A stretch of DNA of 64,000 nt from JAEMQF01 sp963850525 (GCA_963850525.1 CAWKLQ010000012.1:62001-126000); one strand, 5' to 3'. Shown: positions 39,884 through 50,416, counted from the stretch's first letter. The notes: generated by a model not told the origin, from the sequence alone. Program-made: numbers and translations.

Positions 39884-40852
39884 TCAAGGTCGATTCCCCT
39901 GAGGTTGAAGTTCCGGCCAATAAAGCCGCAGCGGATTGTCGACGAGCAATTTGCGCTGATGCTCGGGCGATGTCGCGATGTGCGCAATGAAGTCGACGAG
40001 CAAGCCGTCGTCGGGCATGTGGTCTTTCAGGTTCGGGTGCGGCCAGTCGGTGCCCCAGAGAACGCGGTCGGGGAAGGTCTCGACGATGCGCTTGGCGAAG
40101 GGCACGACGTCGCGGTACGCGCCCTGCTGCAAACCCGCTTCGCCCTTCAGCGCCTTCGGGCCGGTGACGCTCAAGCGCTCCGGGCAGCTCACCTTGCTCC
40201 ACACGTTGGCGTGCTCGCGCATGAACTTGACGAAGAGTTCGAATTCCGGGCCGTCGACTGGCTTGCTGACGTCGGGGCGACCCATGTGATCGACGACGAT
40301 CGTGGTGGGCAGCGCGCTGAAGAAGCTCCACAGCTCGGGCAAGTCGACGGCTTCGAAATAGATCACCACGTGCCAGCCGAGCGGCGCGATTCGCGAAGCG
40401 ACCTCTAACAGCTCGTCTTGGGGCGTGAAGTCGACGAGGCGCTTCACGAAATTGAAGCGAACGCCGCGCACGCCGGCGGCGTGCATGGCGTGCAACTCCG
40501 GGTCGGTGACGCTGCGCTTCACGGTCGCCACGCCGCGCGCCTTGCCGCCCGAGCTGGCGCATGCATCGACCATCGCCCGGTTGTCGGCGCCGTGGCAAGT
40601 CGCCTGCACGATCACGTTGCGCGCGAAGCCGAGGTGGTCGCGCAAGGCGAAGAGCTGCGCCTTGCTCGCGTCGCACGGCGTGTATTTGCGCTCGGGCGCA
40701 TAGGGAAACTGCGCGCCCGGGCCGAACACGTGGCAGTGCGCGTCGACGCTGCCCGGGGGCAACCTGAACGCCGGCTGGCTCGGACCGGCGTACCAGTCGA
40801 GCCAGCCGGGGGTCTTGGTGAATTCGGTTGCGCTCACGGGCGGCTGATTCAC
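39884..40852 (-). CDS. ligI: 2-pyrone-4,6-dicarboxylate hydrolase
   Basis: A 322-residue amidohydrolase-superfamily enzyme. The HxH metal motif is in SVDAHCHVFGP, with VDHMGRPD in the middle of the barrel and the catalytic Asp in LWGTDWPHPN. Length and motifs match LigI, which opens the lactone made by LigC to give oxalomesaconate/4-carboxy-2-hydroxymuconate. The ATG overlaps the aroQ stop by 4 nt, placing it in one transcript with aroQ, and ligA follows. Confidence 0.92.
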   Translation of the reverse strand: MNQPPVSATEFTKTPGWLDWYAGPSQPAFRLPPGSVDAHCHVFGPGAQFPYAPERKYTPCDASKAQLFALRDHLGFARNVIVQATCHGADNRAMVDACASSGGKARGVATVKRSVTDPELHAMHAAGVRGVRFNFVKRLVDFTPQDELLEVASRIAPLGWHVVIYFEAVDLPELWSFFSALPTTIVVDHMGRPDVSKPVDGPEFELFVKFMREHANVWSKVSCPERLSVTGPKALKGEAGLQQGAYRDVVPFAKRIVETFPDRVLWGTDWPHPNLKDHMPDDGLLVDFIAHIATSPEHQRKLLVDNPLRLYWPELQPQGNRP

Positions 40853-41292
40853 TTCGCCTGCAAGCGCTCGACCGCCGCCTGCACCGCGAGCCGATAACCC
40901 GCCACGCCCAGGCCGACGATGACCCCGGCGGCGATTTCCGACAGGTAGGAGTGATGGCGAAACGCTTCGCGCGCGTGCACGTTCGTGATGTGCACTTCGA
41001 TGAACGGAATCGCCACGCCCGCCAGCGCGTCGCGCAGCGCGATGCTGGTGTGGGTGAAGGCGCCGGCGTTGACGACGATGAAGTCCACACCTTCAGTGCG
41101 CGCCGCGTGGACCCGGTCAACCAGCTCGCCTTCATGGTTGCTCTGGAAGCTGCTCAATTGCGCGCCGAGCCGGTGCGCCTCGCGGCTGCACATCGCCTCG
41201 ACTTCGGCGAGCGTCGTCGCACCGTACTTGGCGGGCTCGCGCGTGCCCAGCAGGTTCAGGTTCGGGCCGTTGAGCAGCAGGATGTTGTTCAT
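40849..41292 (-). CDS. aroQ: 3-dehydroquinate dehydratase, type II
   Basis: A 147-residue type II enzyme with LLNGPNLNLLGTREP at the start (catalytic Arg and following YG), NAGAFTHTSIALRDAL in the centre and EVHITNVHAREAFRHHS near the catalytic His. It interconverts 3-dehydroquinate and 3-dehydroshikimate. It overlaps the upstream quinate/shikimate dehydrogenase gene by 1 nt and the downstream ligI by 4 nt. Its place in this operon suggests a catabolic role in quinate use rather than (or as well as) aromatic biosynthesis. Confidence 0.94.
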   Translation of the reverse strand: MNNILLLNGPNLNLLGTREPAKYGATTLAEVEAMCSREAHRLGAQLSSFQSNHEGELVDRVHAARTEGVDFIVVNAGAFTHTSIALRDALAGVAIPFIEVHITNVHAREAFRHHSYLSEIAAGVIVGLGVAGYRLAVQAAVERLQAK

Positions 41293-42257
41293 CAAAGGTC
41301 GCCCCGCGCAATGAGTTCCCGAAAATGTACTTCGACGCGCGCCGGGTCGGCCTGGCGCCCGGTAAACAGTTCGAACGCGCCCACCGCCTGGCCCACCGCC
41401 ATCGTGCCGCCGTCCACGGTCGCGCAGCCCCTGGCGCGCGCGGCTTTGAGCAGCGCGGTCTCCAGTGGAAAGTAGACGATTTCGGCGACCCACAGGTCGG
41501 GTCGCAGCAGCGCTTCAGGCAAGGGCAGGCCGGGCCACTTGGCCATGCCGGTGGGCGTGGCGTGGATCAGGCCGGTCGCGCCGCGCAGCGCGGCGGCAAG
41601 CTCGGTGCTCGCGCTGACGCGCTGCGGTGCGCTCGATGCCGCCAAAGTGCCGGATGCGGCGGATGGGTCCGCCGCGCCGCCCGCTGCCGCGCCGCGCTCC
41701 TGCCCGAGCGGGCCCTGCAGTGCGTTCAGCTGCTGCGCGAGCGCGTGCGCACGTGCGGGCTCGCTGTCGACGATGACCAGCCGCGCCGCGCCCAGCCGAA
41801 GCACCGCGTGCGCAATCGCCGAGCCTGCGCCGCCGGCACCGAGCAGCACCACGTGGCTCAGGTCGGCGTGTGGCAAGGCGCGGCGAAAACCCCAGGCCCA
41901 GCCGGAGCCGTCGGTGTTGTGGCCCGTCAACTTGCCGTGGCGATTCACGACCGTGTTCACCGCGCCGATCGCGCGCGCTTCGTCCGACAGCGCGTCGAGC
42001 AGCGGCAGCACCGCCTGCTTGCACGGGTAGGTGATGTTCAGCCCGGCAAAACCCATCGTGCGCGCCGCGCAAATCAGCGTCGGCAGGGCGTCGACGCCCG
42101 AGTTCGTGGTGTCGAGGTCGATCAGCTGGTAGTGCAGCTTCAGGCCGTGCCGGCGTGCCTCTTCTTCCTGCATCGCCGGCGTGAGGGAGCGCTGGATGCC
42201 CGAGCCGATCAGGCCGAGCAGCAGCTTGGGTGCGCAGGCGTCTGCCGGCTCGTGCAT
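41292..42257 (-). CDS. Quinate/shikimate dehydrogenase-like protein (NAD type)
   Basis: A 321-residue member of the AroE family, from ATG 42257. The substrate motif is GIQRSLTPAMQEE, the catalytic Lys is in NITYPCK and the Asp in NTDGSG. After the Rossmann loop (GAGGAGSA) the sequence VIVDSEPARA has an Asp where NADP-dependent AroE has Asn-Arg, which predicts NAD use as in catabolic quinate/shikimate dehydrogenases. A Gly/Ala/Ser-rich insertion (about 185-205) is unusual. It starts the aroQ-ligI-ligA-ligB-ligC transcript. The biosynthetic paralog is at 18688-19518. Confidence 0.88.
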   Translation of the reverse strand: MHEPADACAPKLLLGLIGSGIQRSLTPAMQEEEARRHGLKLHYQLIDLDTTNSGVDALPTLICAARTMGFAGLNITYPCKQAVLPLLDALSDEARAIGAVNTVVNRHGKLTGHNTDGSGWAWGFRRALPHADLSHVVLLGAGGAGSAIAHAVLRLGAARLVIVDSEPARAHALAQQLNALQGPLGQERGAAAGGAADPSAASGTLAASSAPQRVSASTELAAALRGATGLIHATPTGMAKWPGLPLPEALLRPDLWVAEIVYFPLETALLKAARARGCATVDGGTMAVGQAVGAFELFTGRQADPARVEVHFRELIARGDL

Positions 42258-42675
42258 GGCGACTACCTGCGCACTTGAGTGAACTGCATGGCGGCTTTCT
42301 TCAGCGCGTGAGGACGGCGTTCGCACCCCGCCCCATGGACAAACTGGTTAGTTGTTATGCCCGTGCAAACCCTGATCGCTGGGCCGGCGCGGGTGGCGCG
42401 ACAGTGCACGCCCGATATCGAGCGCTTTGCGCTCGCCGTCACTGCCCGTGCAAGTGTAGGCGACACGATTCGAGGCGACGACGCGAGGGCGCTGGCTCGA
42501 ACCGGCTCGGGGTCCGGCCGCCCGCCTGGCGTTGCCCAGCGCGAGCCCGGACAATGACCCCGCGCGAAACTCCCGATGGCCGCTGGAGCAAACTTGCAGC
42601 AACATCGCTCGGGCAAAATCAGCGGCACCGTGCCGCGGCGCTCGCGCCGGACTGAACCAGGCACTCGAGGACTCC
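42258..42675. other. Divergent intergenic region
   Basis: A 418-nt stretch between the divergent quinate-operon and RND-operon start codons. No gene or recognisable regulator frame is supported; the open frames across it are shadow-like. Promoters for both operons are expected here but none was identified with confidence. Confidence 0.5.
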
Positions 42676-44079
42676 ATGAAGACAAGAACCCTGGCGCTCA
42701 GCGTCGTCGTGGTGCTGGCCGCTGCTGCGGGCGCGGCCTATTGGCTGCGGCCCCCGGGGGGCGTGGCGCCGGGCAGCGCCGACGCAGGCGCAGTGCGCGG
42801 CACGGCGGCGCCTGGTGCAGGCCCGGGCGGCGGCGGCGCAGGCGCCGCGCCGCAGTCCGTCACCCTGGTGCGTGCGCAACAGCGCGATGTGCCGGTGACG
42901 ATCGAGGCGACGGGCACGGTGGTGTCGCTGAACACGGTGGAAATTCGCCCGCAGGTCTCGGCGATGTTGCGCCAGGTCGCGATCCGCGAAGGCCAGTTCG
43001 TGCGCAAGGGCGACTTGCTGTTTGCGCTCGACGATCGCAGCGACCGGGCGAACCTGGAGAAGGCGCGCGCGCAGCTGCTGAAAGGCCGGGCCACGCTCGC
43101 CGACCTCGAGCGTCAACTGAAGCGCTCGCAGGAACTGCGCGACCAGAACTTCATCGCCGCGAGCGCGGTGGACACCGTGCTGTCCAGCGTCGAGGCGCAG
43201 CGCGCCGCGGTGGCGTCCGACGAAGCGGCGATTCACGTCAGCGAAGTGTCGCTGGGTTACAACCAGATCTTTGCGCCGCTGTCCGGGCGCGCGGGGGCAA
43301 TCTCGGTGTACCAGGGCAGCCTGGTGTCGACGAGCGGCGCGCCGCTCGTGACGATCAACCAGATCGACCCGATCGGCGTCGCCTTCAGCGTTCCCGAAGC
43401 GCAACTCGCGCCGCTGCTGCAGGCGAGCCGCGGCGAAGCGGCGACCGTGACCTTGCGCTTGACGGGGCAGGGCGCAGGCGCCGGGGGCGCCGCAGGCAAC
43501 CCCGCCGCCGGTGCCAATGCAACAGCGCCCGGCACGCGCAGCGCCGCAGCAGCAGCGCCGAGCGGCGGCCCCGGCAAGGGCGGGGCGCCGGGGCAGGGCG
43601 CGGCGCCGGCCATCGTCGGCAAGGTGAGTTTCATCGACAGCGCCGTGGACCCGCAAAGCGGCACGATCCGCGTCAAGGGTTCGTTCGCGAACCCCAAGCA
43701 GGAGTTGTGGCCGGGCCAGTACGTCACCGCTCGCATGACCTTGCGCACGATCAAAGACGCCGTTGTCGTGCCGCAATCGGCGCTGATCCTCGGCGCCACG
43801 CAACAGCGCACGCTTTATGTGGCGGACGAGAACAACGTCGCGCAACTGCGGCCGGTCCAGGTGCGCTACGGCTTCGGTGAACTCGCGGTGGTGGAGGGCG
43901 TGAAGCCGGGCGAGCGCGTCGTGACCGACGGCAAACAGAACTTGCGACCGGGAACGCCGGTGCGCGAGGCCGGCGCCGCGCCCGCGGGCGGGCGGGCGAG
44001 CGGCGCTGCGAGTGGGCAAGCGGGACCTGCGGAAGCGGGGCGTGCGGCCAGTGGGGCCGCAGCCGGCCCGCCGATGTAG
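42676..44079 (+). CDS. RND efflux system periplasmic adaptor subunit (MdtA/MexE-like)
   Basis: A 467-residue membrane-fusion protein. It has an N-terminal membrane anchor (TLALSVVVVLAAAAGAAYWL), a Gly/Ala linker, the lipoyl halves (VEIRPQVSAMLRQVAIREGQFVRKG) and the hairpin about 130-190 (ELRDQNFIAASAVDT). A low-complexity Gly/Ala/Pro insertion (about 270-315) lies in the beta-barrel region and an Ala/Gly-rich tail at the C-terminus; both are unusual additions to the standard length of about 400. ATG 42676 is favoured over upstream in-frame codons because the anchor begins there. The permease gene follows. Confidence 0.92.
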   Translation: MKTRTLALSVVVVLAAAAGAAYWLRPPGGVAPGSADAGAVRGTAAPGAGPGGGGAGAAPQSVTLVRAQQRDVPVTIEATGTVVSLNTVEIRPQVSAMLRQVAIREGQFVRKGDLLFALDDRSDRANLEKARAQLLKGRATLADLERQLKRSQELRDQNFIAASAVDTVLSSVEAQRAAVASDEAAIHVSEVSLGYNQIFAPLSGRAGAISVYQGSLVSTSGAPLVTINQIDPIGVAFSVPEAQLAPLLQASRGEAATVTLRLTGQGAGAGGAAGNPAAGANATAPGTRSAAAAAPSGGPGKGGAPGQGAAPAIVGKVSFIDSAVDPQSGTIRVKGSFANPKQELWPGQYVTARMTLRTIKDAVVVPQSALILGATQQRTLYVADENNVAQLRPVQVRYGFGELAVVEGVKPGERVVTDGKQNLRPGTPVREAGAAPAGGRASGAASGQAGPAEAGRAASGAAAGPPM

Positions 44080-44121
44080 GCTCGCGGATGCGCACGAGCA
44101 ATCGCGTTCGCCACAGCAAAC

Positions 44122-44192
44122 GTCATCCCGGCGAAAGCCGGGATCCAAGGTTCCAACTCGCGGCAGTGGGTCCCGGCGTGCGCCGGGATGAC
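44122..44192. repeat. REP-like palindromic repeat pair
   Basis: Inverted pair of the GTCATCCCGGCG / CGCCGGGATGAC unit between adaptor and permease genes, the same position as the copy at 1474-1554 in the first RND operon. Confidence 0.85.
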
Positions 44193-44206
44193 CTCCAGGA
44201 GCACCC

Positions 44207-47200
44207 ATGAACTTCTCCGAACTTTTCATCCGCCGCCCGGTGATGACGGTGCTGCTCAACGCGGCGGTCGTCGTCGCCGGGGTCGTTGCTCTCGGCGAAA
44301 TTCCGGTCGCGGCGCTGCCGCGCTACAACACGCCGGTGATCAGCGTCTCGGCGATCCTGCCCGGCGCGAGCCCGGACACGATGGCCAGTTCCGTCGCGCT
44401 GCCGCTGGAAAAGCAGTTCTCGACGATCGCCGGCCTGAACACGATCAGCTCGACGAACACCCTGGGTGCGAGCACGATCACGCTCGAGTTCGACACGAAC
44501 CGCGACATCGACGCCGCGGCGGTCGACGTGCAGGCGGCGCTGTTCCGCTCGCAGCGGTCGCTGCCCACCGAGATGACGATTCCGCCGTCGTACCGCAAGG
44601 TGAACCCGGCCGACGCACCGGTGCTGCTGATCGTGCTGACGAGCCCGTCGCTGAACCTGTCCGAACTCAACGACTACGCCGAGAACCTGATCTCGCCGAG
44701 CCTGTCCACCGTGGAAGGCGTGGCGCAGGTCGGCATCTTCGGCCAGAAGCGGTTTGCGGTGCGGGTGCGGGTTCGCAACGACCAGCTCAGCGAGCGCAAC
44801 CTGACGCTCGACGAGTTGCGCAGCGCGATCAGCGCGGCGAACGCGAACACGCCGGTGGGCGTGCTCGAGGGGCCGAAGCAGACGCTCACGGTGCAGGCGA
44901 ACCGGCAGCTCGTGAATGCGCGCGAGTTCGCGAACATCGTCGTCGCCACGCGCAACGGCGCGCCGGTGCGGTTGCGCGACGTGGCCGACGTGCAGGACAG
45001 TTTTGAGTCCGTCAAAACCGCGAACTGGTACAACGGCGAGCGCTCGATCACGCTCGCAGTGAACCGCCAGCCCGACGCGAACACGGTGAAGGTGGTCGAC
45101 TCGGTGCGCGCGATGCTGCCACGCTTTGCGTCGCAGTTGCCGGCGTCGGTGACGATGACTCCGTTCAACGACCGCTCCGTGTCGATCCGCGCCGCGCTGC
45201 ACGACGTGAACGTGACGCTCGCGCTGACCGTGGTGTTGGTCGTGCTCGTGATCTTCCTGTTCCTGCGGCGCGTCGCGGCCACCGTGATTCCGGCACTGTC
45301 GCTGCCGGTGTCGCTGATCGGTGCGGTCGCGCTGCTCTATGCCTTCGGTTACAGCATCGACAATATTTCGCTGCTCGGCATCACGCTTGCCGTGGGGCTG
45401 GTGGTGGACGACGCGATCGTGATGCTGGAGAACATCGTGCGCCACATCGAGGCCGGCATGGCGCCTTTCGAGGCGGCGCTGAAGGGCTCGCGCGAAGTCG
45501 CGTTCACGATCATGTCGATCTCGATTTCATTGGTGGCGGTTTTCATTCCGGTGTTCTTCATGCCCGGCGTGATCGGCCTGCTGTTCCATGAATTCGCCGT
45601 CGTCGTCGGGCTGGCCGTGCTCGTCTCGGCAGCGACCTCGCTGACGCTCGTGCCCATGCTGTGCAGCCGGTTCTTGCGCCATCACGAGCCGCAGGAGCAG
45701 AACGCGGTGAGCCGCTTCTTCGAGCGCGGTTTCGACTGGGTGCTCCGCACCTACACGCACACGCTCGACTGGGCGCTGCGCCATCGCACCTTCGTGCTGA
45801 TGGTGGCGCTCGCCAGCTTTGTCGCGAGTGCGGTGCTGTTCGTCGTCATCCCGAAAGGCTTTTTCCCGGAAGAAGACACTGGGCAGATCCAGGTGACGAC
45901 CGAAGCCTCGGAAGACATTTCCTTCGTCGCGATGGCGGAGCGCCAGGAACGCGTCGCGGCGATTTTCCAGGCCGATCCGAACGTCGCCAGCGTGGGCGCC
46001 TTCGTCGGCGTGGGCGGCCCGAACGCGACGCAGAACTCGGGGCGCCTGTTCATCAACCTGAAACCGCGCGCGCAGCGCGAGTCGATGAAAGCGACGGTGG
46101 AGCAACTGCGCCGCAAGTTGCGCGCCGTGCCCGGCGTGGCGGTGTACATGCGGCCGGTGCAGAACCTGCAACTCGGCGGCAAGGTGAGCAAGAGCCGCTA
46201 CCAGTACGTGCTGCAAAGCGTCAGCGCCGACGCGTTGGGCGAATGGGCGACCAAGCTGCAGGCGAAGATGCGCGACGACGCACTGTTCCGCGACGTGACG
46301 AGCGACTCGCAGAACCGCGGCCTGCAGGCCACGCTGAACATCGACCGCGACAAGGCGAACATGCTGGGCGTGCAGATGGGCGACATGCGCAACGCGCTCT
46401 ACAACGCGTTCGGCGAGCGCCAGGTCTCGACGATTTACAGCCCGAGCAACAGCTACCAGGTGATCATGGAAGCGGCGGATGCGGACCGCCAGTTCGAAGA
46501 CGCGTTCAACAAGGTCTTCCTGCGCGCAAAGGCCGGAGAGTTGATTCCCCTGTCCGCATTTGCCACCGTGCAACGCACCGTCGGGCCCACCGCGGTGAAC
46601 CACCAGGGGCAGTTGCAGGCGATCACGCTGAGCTTCAACCTTGCGCCCGACGTGCCGCTGGGCGACGCGACGAAGCGCCTCGAAGGCTTTGTGGCCGAGT
46701 TGAAGCTGCCCGCCACCATCATCACCAGCTACGGCGGCGACGCGGCGGTGTTCCAAAGTTCGCAAGGCGGCCAGGCGATTCTGCTGATCGTCGCGATCCT
46801 CGTCATCTATGTGCTGCTGGGCGTGCTCTACGAGAGCTACATCCACCCGCTCACCATCCTCGCCGGCCTGCCCTCGGCGGCGGCGGGCGCGCTGTTCACG
46901 CTGTGGATCTTCAACATCGACCTGACGCTGATCGCGACGATAGGCATCCTGATGCTGATCGGCATCGTCAAGAAGAACGCGATCATGATGATCGACTTCG
47001 CGCTGGACGCGCAGCGCCATCAGGGCATGAGTCCGCCCGAGGCGATCCGCCAGGCGTGCATCCTGCGTTTTCGCCCGATCATGATGACGACGATGGCGGC
47101 GCTGATGGGCGCATTGCCCATCGCGATTGGCCTCGGCGCCGGCGCCGAGCTGCGCCAACCGCTCGGCCTGGCGGTGGCCGGAGGGCTGATCGCGTCGCAG

Positions 47201-47338
47201 GCGATCACGCTCTACATCACGCCGGTGATCTACCTCGCGCTGGAGCGCTTCAGTGGCAGCGGGCCGGTGGTGGACGCGGTGCCGGGGGTGGTGCAGGGAG
47301 TCGCGCAAGGGACCGAGCAAGGGGCCGCGCCGATTTGA
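44207..47338 (+). CDS. RND efflux transporter permease (multidrug-type)
   Basis: A 1043-residue HAE-1-type RND pump starting at ATG 44207. The proton-relay aspartates are residues 401-402 in GLVVDDAIVMLEN and the TM10 lysine is in IGIVKKNAIMMIDFAL. Both large periplasmic loops and 12 membrane segments are present. The closest general resemblance is to MdtB/MdtC-like or other multidrug permeases. No outer-membrane factor gene follows: the integron integrase begins 68 nt downstream on the other strand. Confidence 0.93.
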   Translation: MNFSELFIRRPVMTVLLNAAVVVAGVVALGEIPVAALPRYNTPVISVSAILPGASPDTMASSVALPLEKQFSTIAGLNTISSTNTLGASTITLEFDTNRDIDAAAVDVQAALFRSQRSLPTEMTIPPSYRKVNPADAPVLLIVLTSPSLNLSELNDYAENLISPSLSTVEGVAQVGIFGQKRFAVRVRVRNDQLSERNLTLDELRSAISAANANTPVGVLEGPKQTLTVQANRQLVNAREFANIVVATRNGAPVRLRDVADVQDSFESVKTANWYNGERSITLAVNRQPDANTVKVVDSVRAMLPRFASQLPASVTMTPFNDRSVSIRAALHDVNVTLALTVVLVVLVIFLFLRRVAATVIPALSLPVSLIGAVALLYAFGYSIDNISLLGITLAVGLVVDDAIVMLENIVRHIEAGMAPFEAALKGSREVAFTIMSISISLVAVFIPVFFMPGVIGLLFHEFAVVVGLAVLVSAATSLTLVPMLCSRFLRHHEPQEQNAVSRFFERGFDWVLRTYTHTLDWALRHRTFVLMVALASFVASAVLFVVIPKGFFPEEDTGQIQVTTEASEDISFVAMAERQERVAAIFQADPNVASVGAFVGVGGPNATQNSGRLFINLKPRAQRESMKATVEQLRRKLRAVPGVAVYMRPVQNLQLGGKVSKSRYQYVLQSVSADALGEWATKLQAKMRDDALFRDVTSDSQNRGLQATLNIDRDKANMLGVQMGDMRNALYNAFGERQVSTIYSPSNSYQVIMEAADADRQFEDAFNKVFLRAKAGELIPLSAFATVQRTVGPTAVNHQGQLQAITLSFNLAPDVPLGDATKRLEGFVAELKLPATIITSYGGDAAVFQSSQGGQAILLIVAILVIYVLLGVLYESYIHPLTILAGLPSAAAGALFTLWIFNIDLTLIATIGILMLIGIVKKNAIMMIDFALDAQRHQGMSPPEAIRQACILRFRPIMMTTMAALMGALPIAIGLGAGAELRQPLGLAVAGGLIASQAITLYITPVIYLALERFSGSGPVVDAVPGVVQGVAQGTEQGAAPI

Positions 47339-47406
47339 GCGGCCGAGATGTTTGACGTGCAGGCCACGCGAAATGCGTCGACGCCTGAATCGCGCCTGCA
47401 TCACGC

Positions 47407-48525
<1,119 letters not shown>

Positions 48526-48858
48526 GCCCACCAATTTAGGCATTCCATATCGAGAACGCCATCGCCCAAAGGTAGGACTGAAGGGGGCCCTCAAAGGGGG
48601 GAGCCGAGATTGAAAATCCGATGGCTGGCCGATATGGGCTGCGTGGCAGCGAGAAAAGCAGGTGCGCCGAAATGGTCAAGCGACTTGGGAAGAAGGCGAC
48701 CGGATAAAAATGGACGGCCCATATCGAGCCGAGAATGAGCCAGTGCCATGTCGATGCTAAGCTTTGAGCAGCGGAGACCCCATGAGCATTTCAAAGAAAG
48801 CGAACTGCGTTGGGCCACATGGGCGCGCAACGCAGGGCTGGACCACAATACGTTAGAC
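48526..48858 (+). other. attI region and intI promoter region
   Basis: This 333-nt stretch separates the intI start from the first cassette. The crossover is G^TTAGAC at 48852/48853, because the R'' box of attC1 (GTCTAAC) is the exact complement of that end. The sequence CCATATCG occurs three times (48545 and 48719 direct, 48630 inverted), which may be integrase- or promoter-related. Promoters for intI and cassettes should lie here but were not identified. Confidence 0.7.
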
Positions 48859-48873
48859 CTCTCATTTATCGTC

Positions 48874-49311
48874 ATGGTCACCGTCAAGTTTGCGGAGTTC
48901 CTCGACGCCTTTGAATTCGCCAGCTACGGCGGCCCTGGCGAAGCGCGCGCGTTCATTAACCTCGACACCGGATCCCTTCATTGCATTTCGGACGCAATTG
49001 AAATCGAAGAAGAACTACCCGAAGAGTTTGAGTCTTCGGACAGGTACTTGGCGCTTCCGCACAAGAACGACTTGAATCTTGGCAGAGATCTGGCGCTTTC
49101 GTTCGCGGAGCAGTACCTCTCGAAGGACTACGAGAAAGTGGTAGGCTACTTTCACAAACGCGGCGCCTACAGCCGGTTCAAAGAGCTACTTGAACACCGA
49201 GGCGTCCTCGAAGATTGGTTCAATTACGAGAAGGTCGCAAGCGAAGAAGCTTTGCGGCAGTGGTGCGGTGAACACGGAATACAACTCAGCTTGTCCGCGC
49301 CAGAGGTCTAA
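48874..49311 (+). CDS. UPF0158-family protein (cassette 1)
   Basis: A 145-residue protein resembling UPF0158: VKFAEFLDAFEFASYGG, then ELPEEFESSDRYLALPHKNDLNLGRDLALSFAEQYL and a C-terminal EEALRQWCGEHGI. Function is unknown. ATG 48874 lies 21 nt inside the cassette and matches the start of the family; there is no good ribosome-binding site. The frame stays open upstream through attI to ATG 48748, which would add 42 residues of attI-encoded sequence. It is the cassette nearest to intI, so probably the best expressed from any cassette promoter. Confidence 0.8.
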   Translation: MVTVKFAEFLDAFEFASYGGPGEARAFINLDTGSLHCISDAIEIEEELPEEFESSDRYLALPHKNDLNLGRDLALSFAEQYLSKDYEKVVGYFHKRGAYSRFKELLEHRGVLEDWFNYEKVASEEALRQWCGEHGIQLSLSAPEV

Positions 49312-49377
49312 CCTGTCGGTCAAGCCGACGCGCTCCGGGCTGCGCCCTCCGCGCGCGGCTTACCTCTATCGTTGGGC
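49306..49377 (+). other. attC site 1
   Basis: 72 nt; R'' GTCTAAC and R' GTTGGGC, with inner inverted arms AAGCCG...CGGCTT. R'' complements the start of cassette 1. Confidence 0.93.
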
Positions 49378-49497
49378 CCCATACAAAGGGCACTGTATAG
49401 ACTACTGCGACGCGCTCTTGCCACTCTGCTCTGAAGTTGCAGATTCAAGTACGCGAGAGGCCTTGCGACTACCTTTCTACGATAAGGAGACCCCCTT

Positions 49498-50271
49498 ATG
49501 AAATCGAAACAAGTCGGTTCTGTTTTGTTCCTTGCGGCTACGGCTGCCATGACGCTTTCCGCTTTCGCCCAATCGTCGAGCAGCCTCGTCTCGTCTTGGC
49601 TGGTGACGGTCGAAGGAGAGAGTCGCACTCGCACCCTCATCATTGCAGAGGAAGCCGCAACTTCAAATGGTGCAATCTTGAAAGCTACCTACGGCATGTC
49701 GGACGAAAAGCAAGGCCCTGTTCCTGCAGACGTGCAGGGTGTAGGCAACAAGCGCCAACTCTCCCTGACTACCCAAGCTGGAACGAAGATTGTCGCAATT
49801 GAGCAGCCTGATGGCACCTTCCAGGGTACGTTCAGCTTGAAGACTGGTGTTACCAAGGTGGTCACCATCGCAAGAGTTTCAGGAGAAACGCCACCTATCA
49901 CGGCGCAAACCATACGCCTACCAGGCGCCGATGTACCTCTAGCCTGCGCCGAGTTCTTCGGCGTCTGGAGCGGTAGCTGGCCCAATGTCGGCCGAAGCTG
50001 GCTGCGGGTTGCGAATGTTGATAGCACCTGTACGGTGAAGTACACCTACGGTCTAAGTGCGGTTCCGCCGAAGGCATACAGAACGGCAAGAATTGAAGCG
50101 GGTGTCCTAAACATGCAGCGAACCGACGGCGGCTTCACTACGTTCAAGATCGAGGGCAATCGGATGGCCGCGTTCTACAAGGGGCCGTCGGGCGAGAACT
50201 CAGCAACCCTTCAACGGTTCCGGCCCGATGACCCGGTGGCCGCTCTCAAGCAGGAACGTCTGGATCAGTGA
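49498..50271 (+). CDS. Secreted hypothetical protein (cassette 2)
   Basis: A 257-residue protein with a clear signal peptide (VLFLAATAAMTLSAFAQ, cleavage near residue 24) and no recognised domain. The mature part is rich in beta-strand-like alternation (TVEGESRTRTLIIAEE, GTKIVAIEQPDGTFQGTFS) and ends with a charged tail. It contains two similar halves: each compares a molecule with ATYG or YTYG motifs (LKATYGMS, VKYTYGLS), hinting at an internal duplication. A strong RBS (AAGGAGA) precedes ATG 49498. The gene begins 126 nt inside its cassette, leaving room for its own promoter. Confidence 0.8.
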   Translation: MKSKQVGSVLFLAATAAMTLSAFAQSSSSLVSSWLVTVEGESRTRTLIIAEEAATSNGAILKATYGMSDEKQGPVPADVQGVGNKRQLSLTTQAGTKIVAIEQPDGTFQGTFSLKTGVTKVVTIARVSGETPPITAQTIRLPGADVPLACAEFFGVWSGSWPNVGRSWLRVANVDSTCTVKYTYGLSAVPPKAYRTARIEAGVLNMQRTDGGFTTFKIEGNRMAAFYKGPSGENSATLQRFRPDDPVAALKQERLDQ

Positions 50272-50331
50272 AGTAACTCCAGTGGTTCACCCGCCAGATT
50301 CGGCACTCTGATCGTCATGTCCAAACGTGTG

Positions 50332-50403
50332 GCCCAACCCTTCGTTCCAGCCGACGCGCTCCGGCCTGCGGCCTCCGCACGCGGCTGAACTCAAACGTTA
50401 GTC
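50332..50403 (+). other. attC site 2
   Basis: 72 nt; R'' GCCCAAC, R' GTTAGTC. R'' complements the start of cassette 2. Confidence 0.93.
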
Positions 50404-50416
50404 CTCACAGCTGCAC

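Noticed and set aside
48526..48750. Possible LexA box controlling intI
   Set aside because: No CTGT-N8-ACAG pattern was found on reading the region, so SOS control is not supported.
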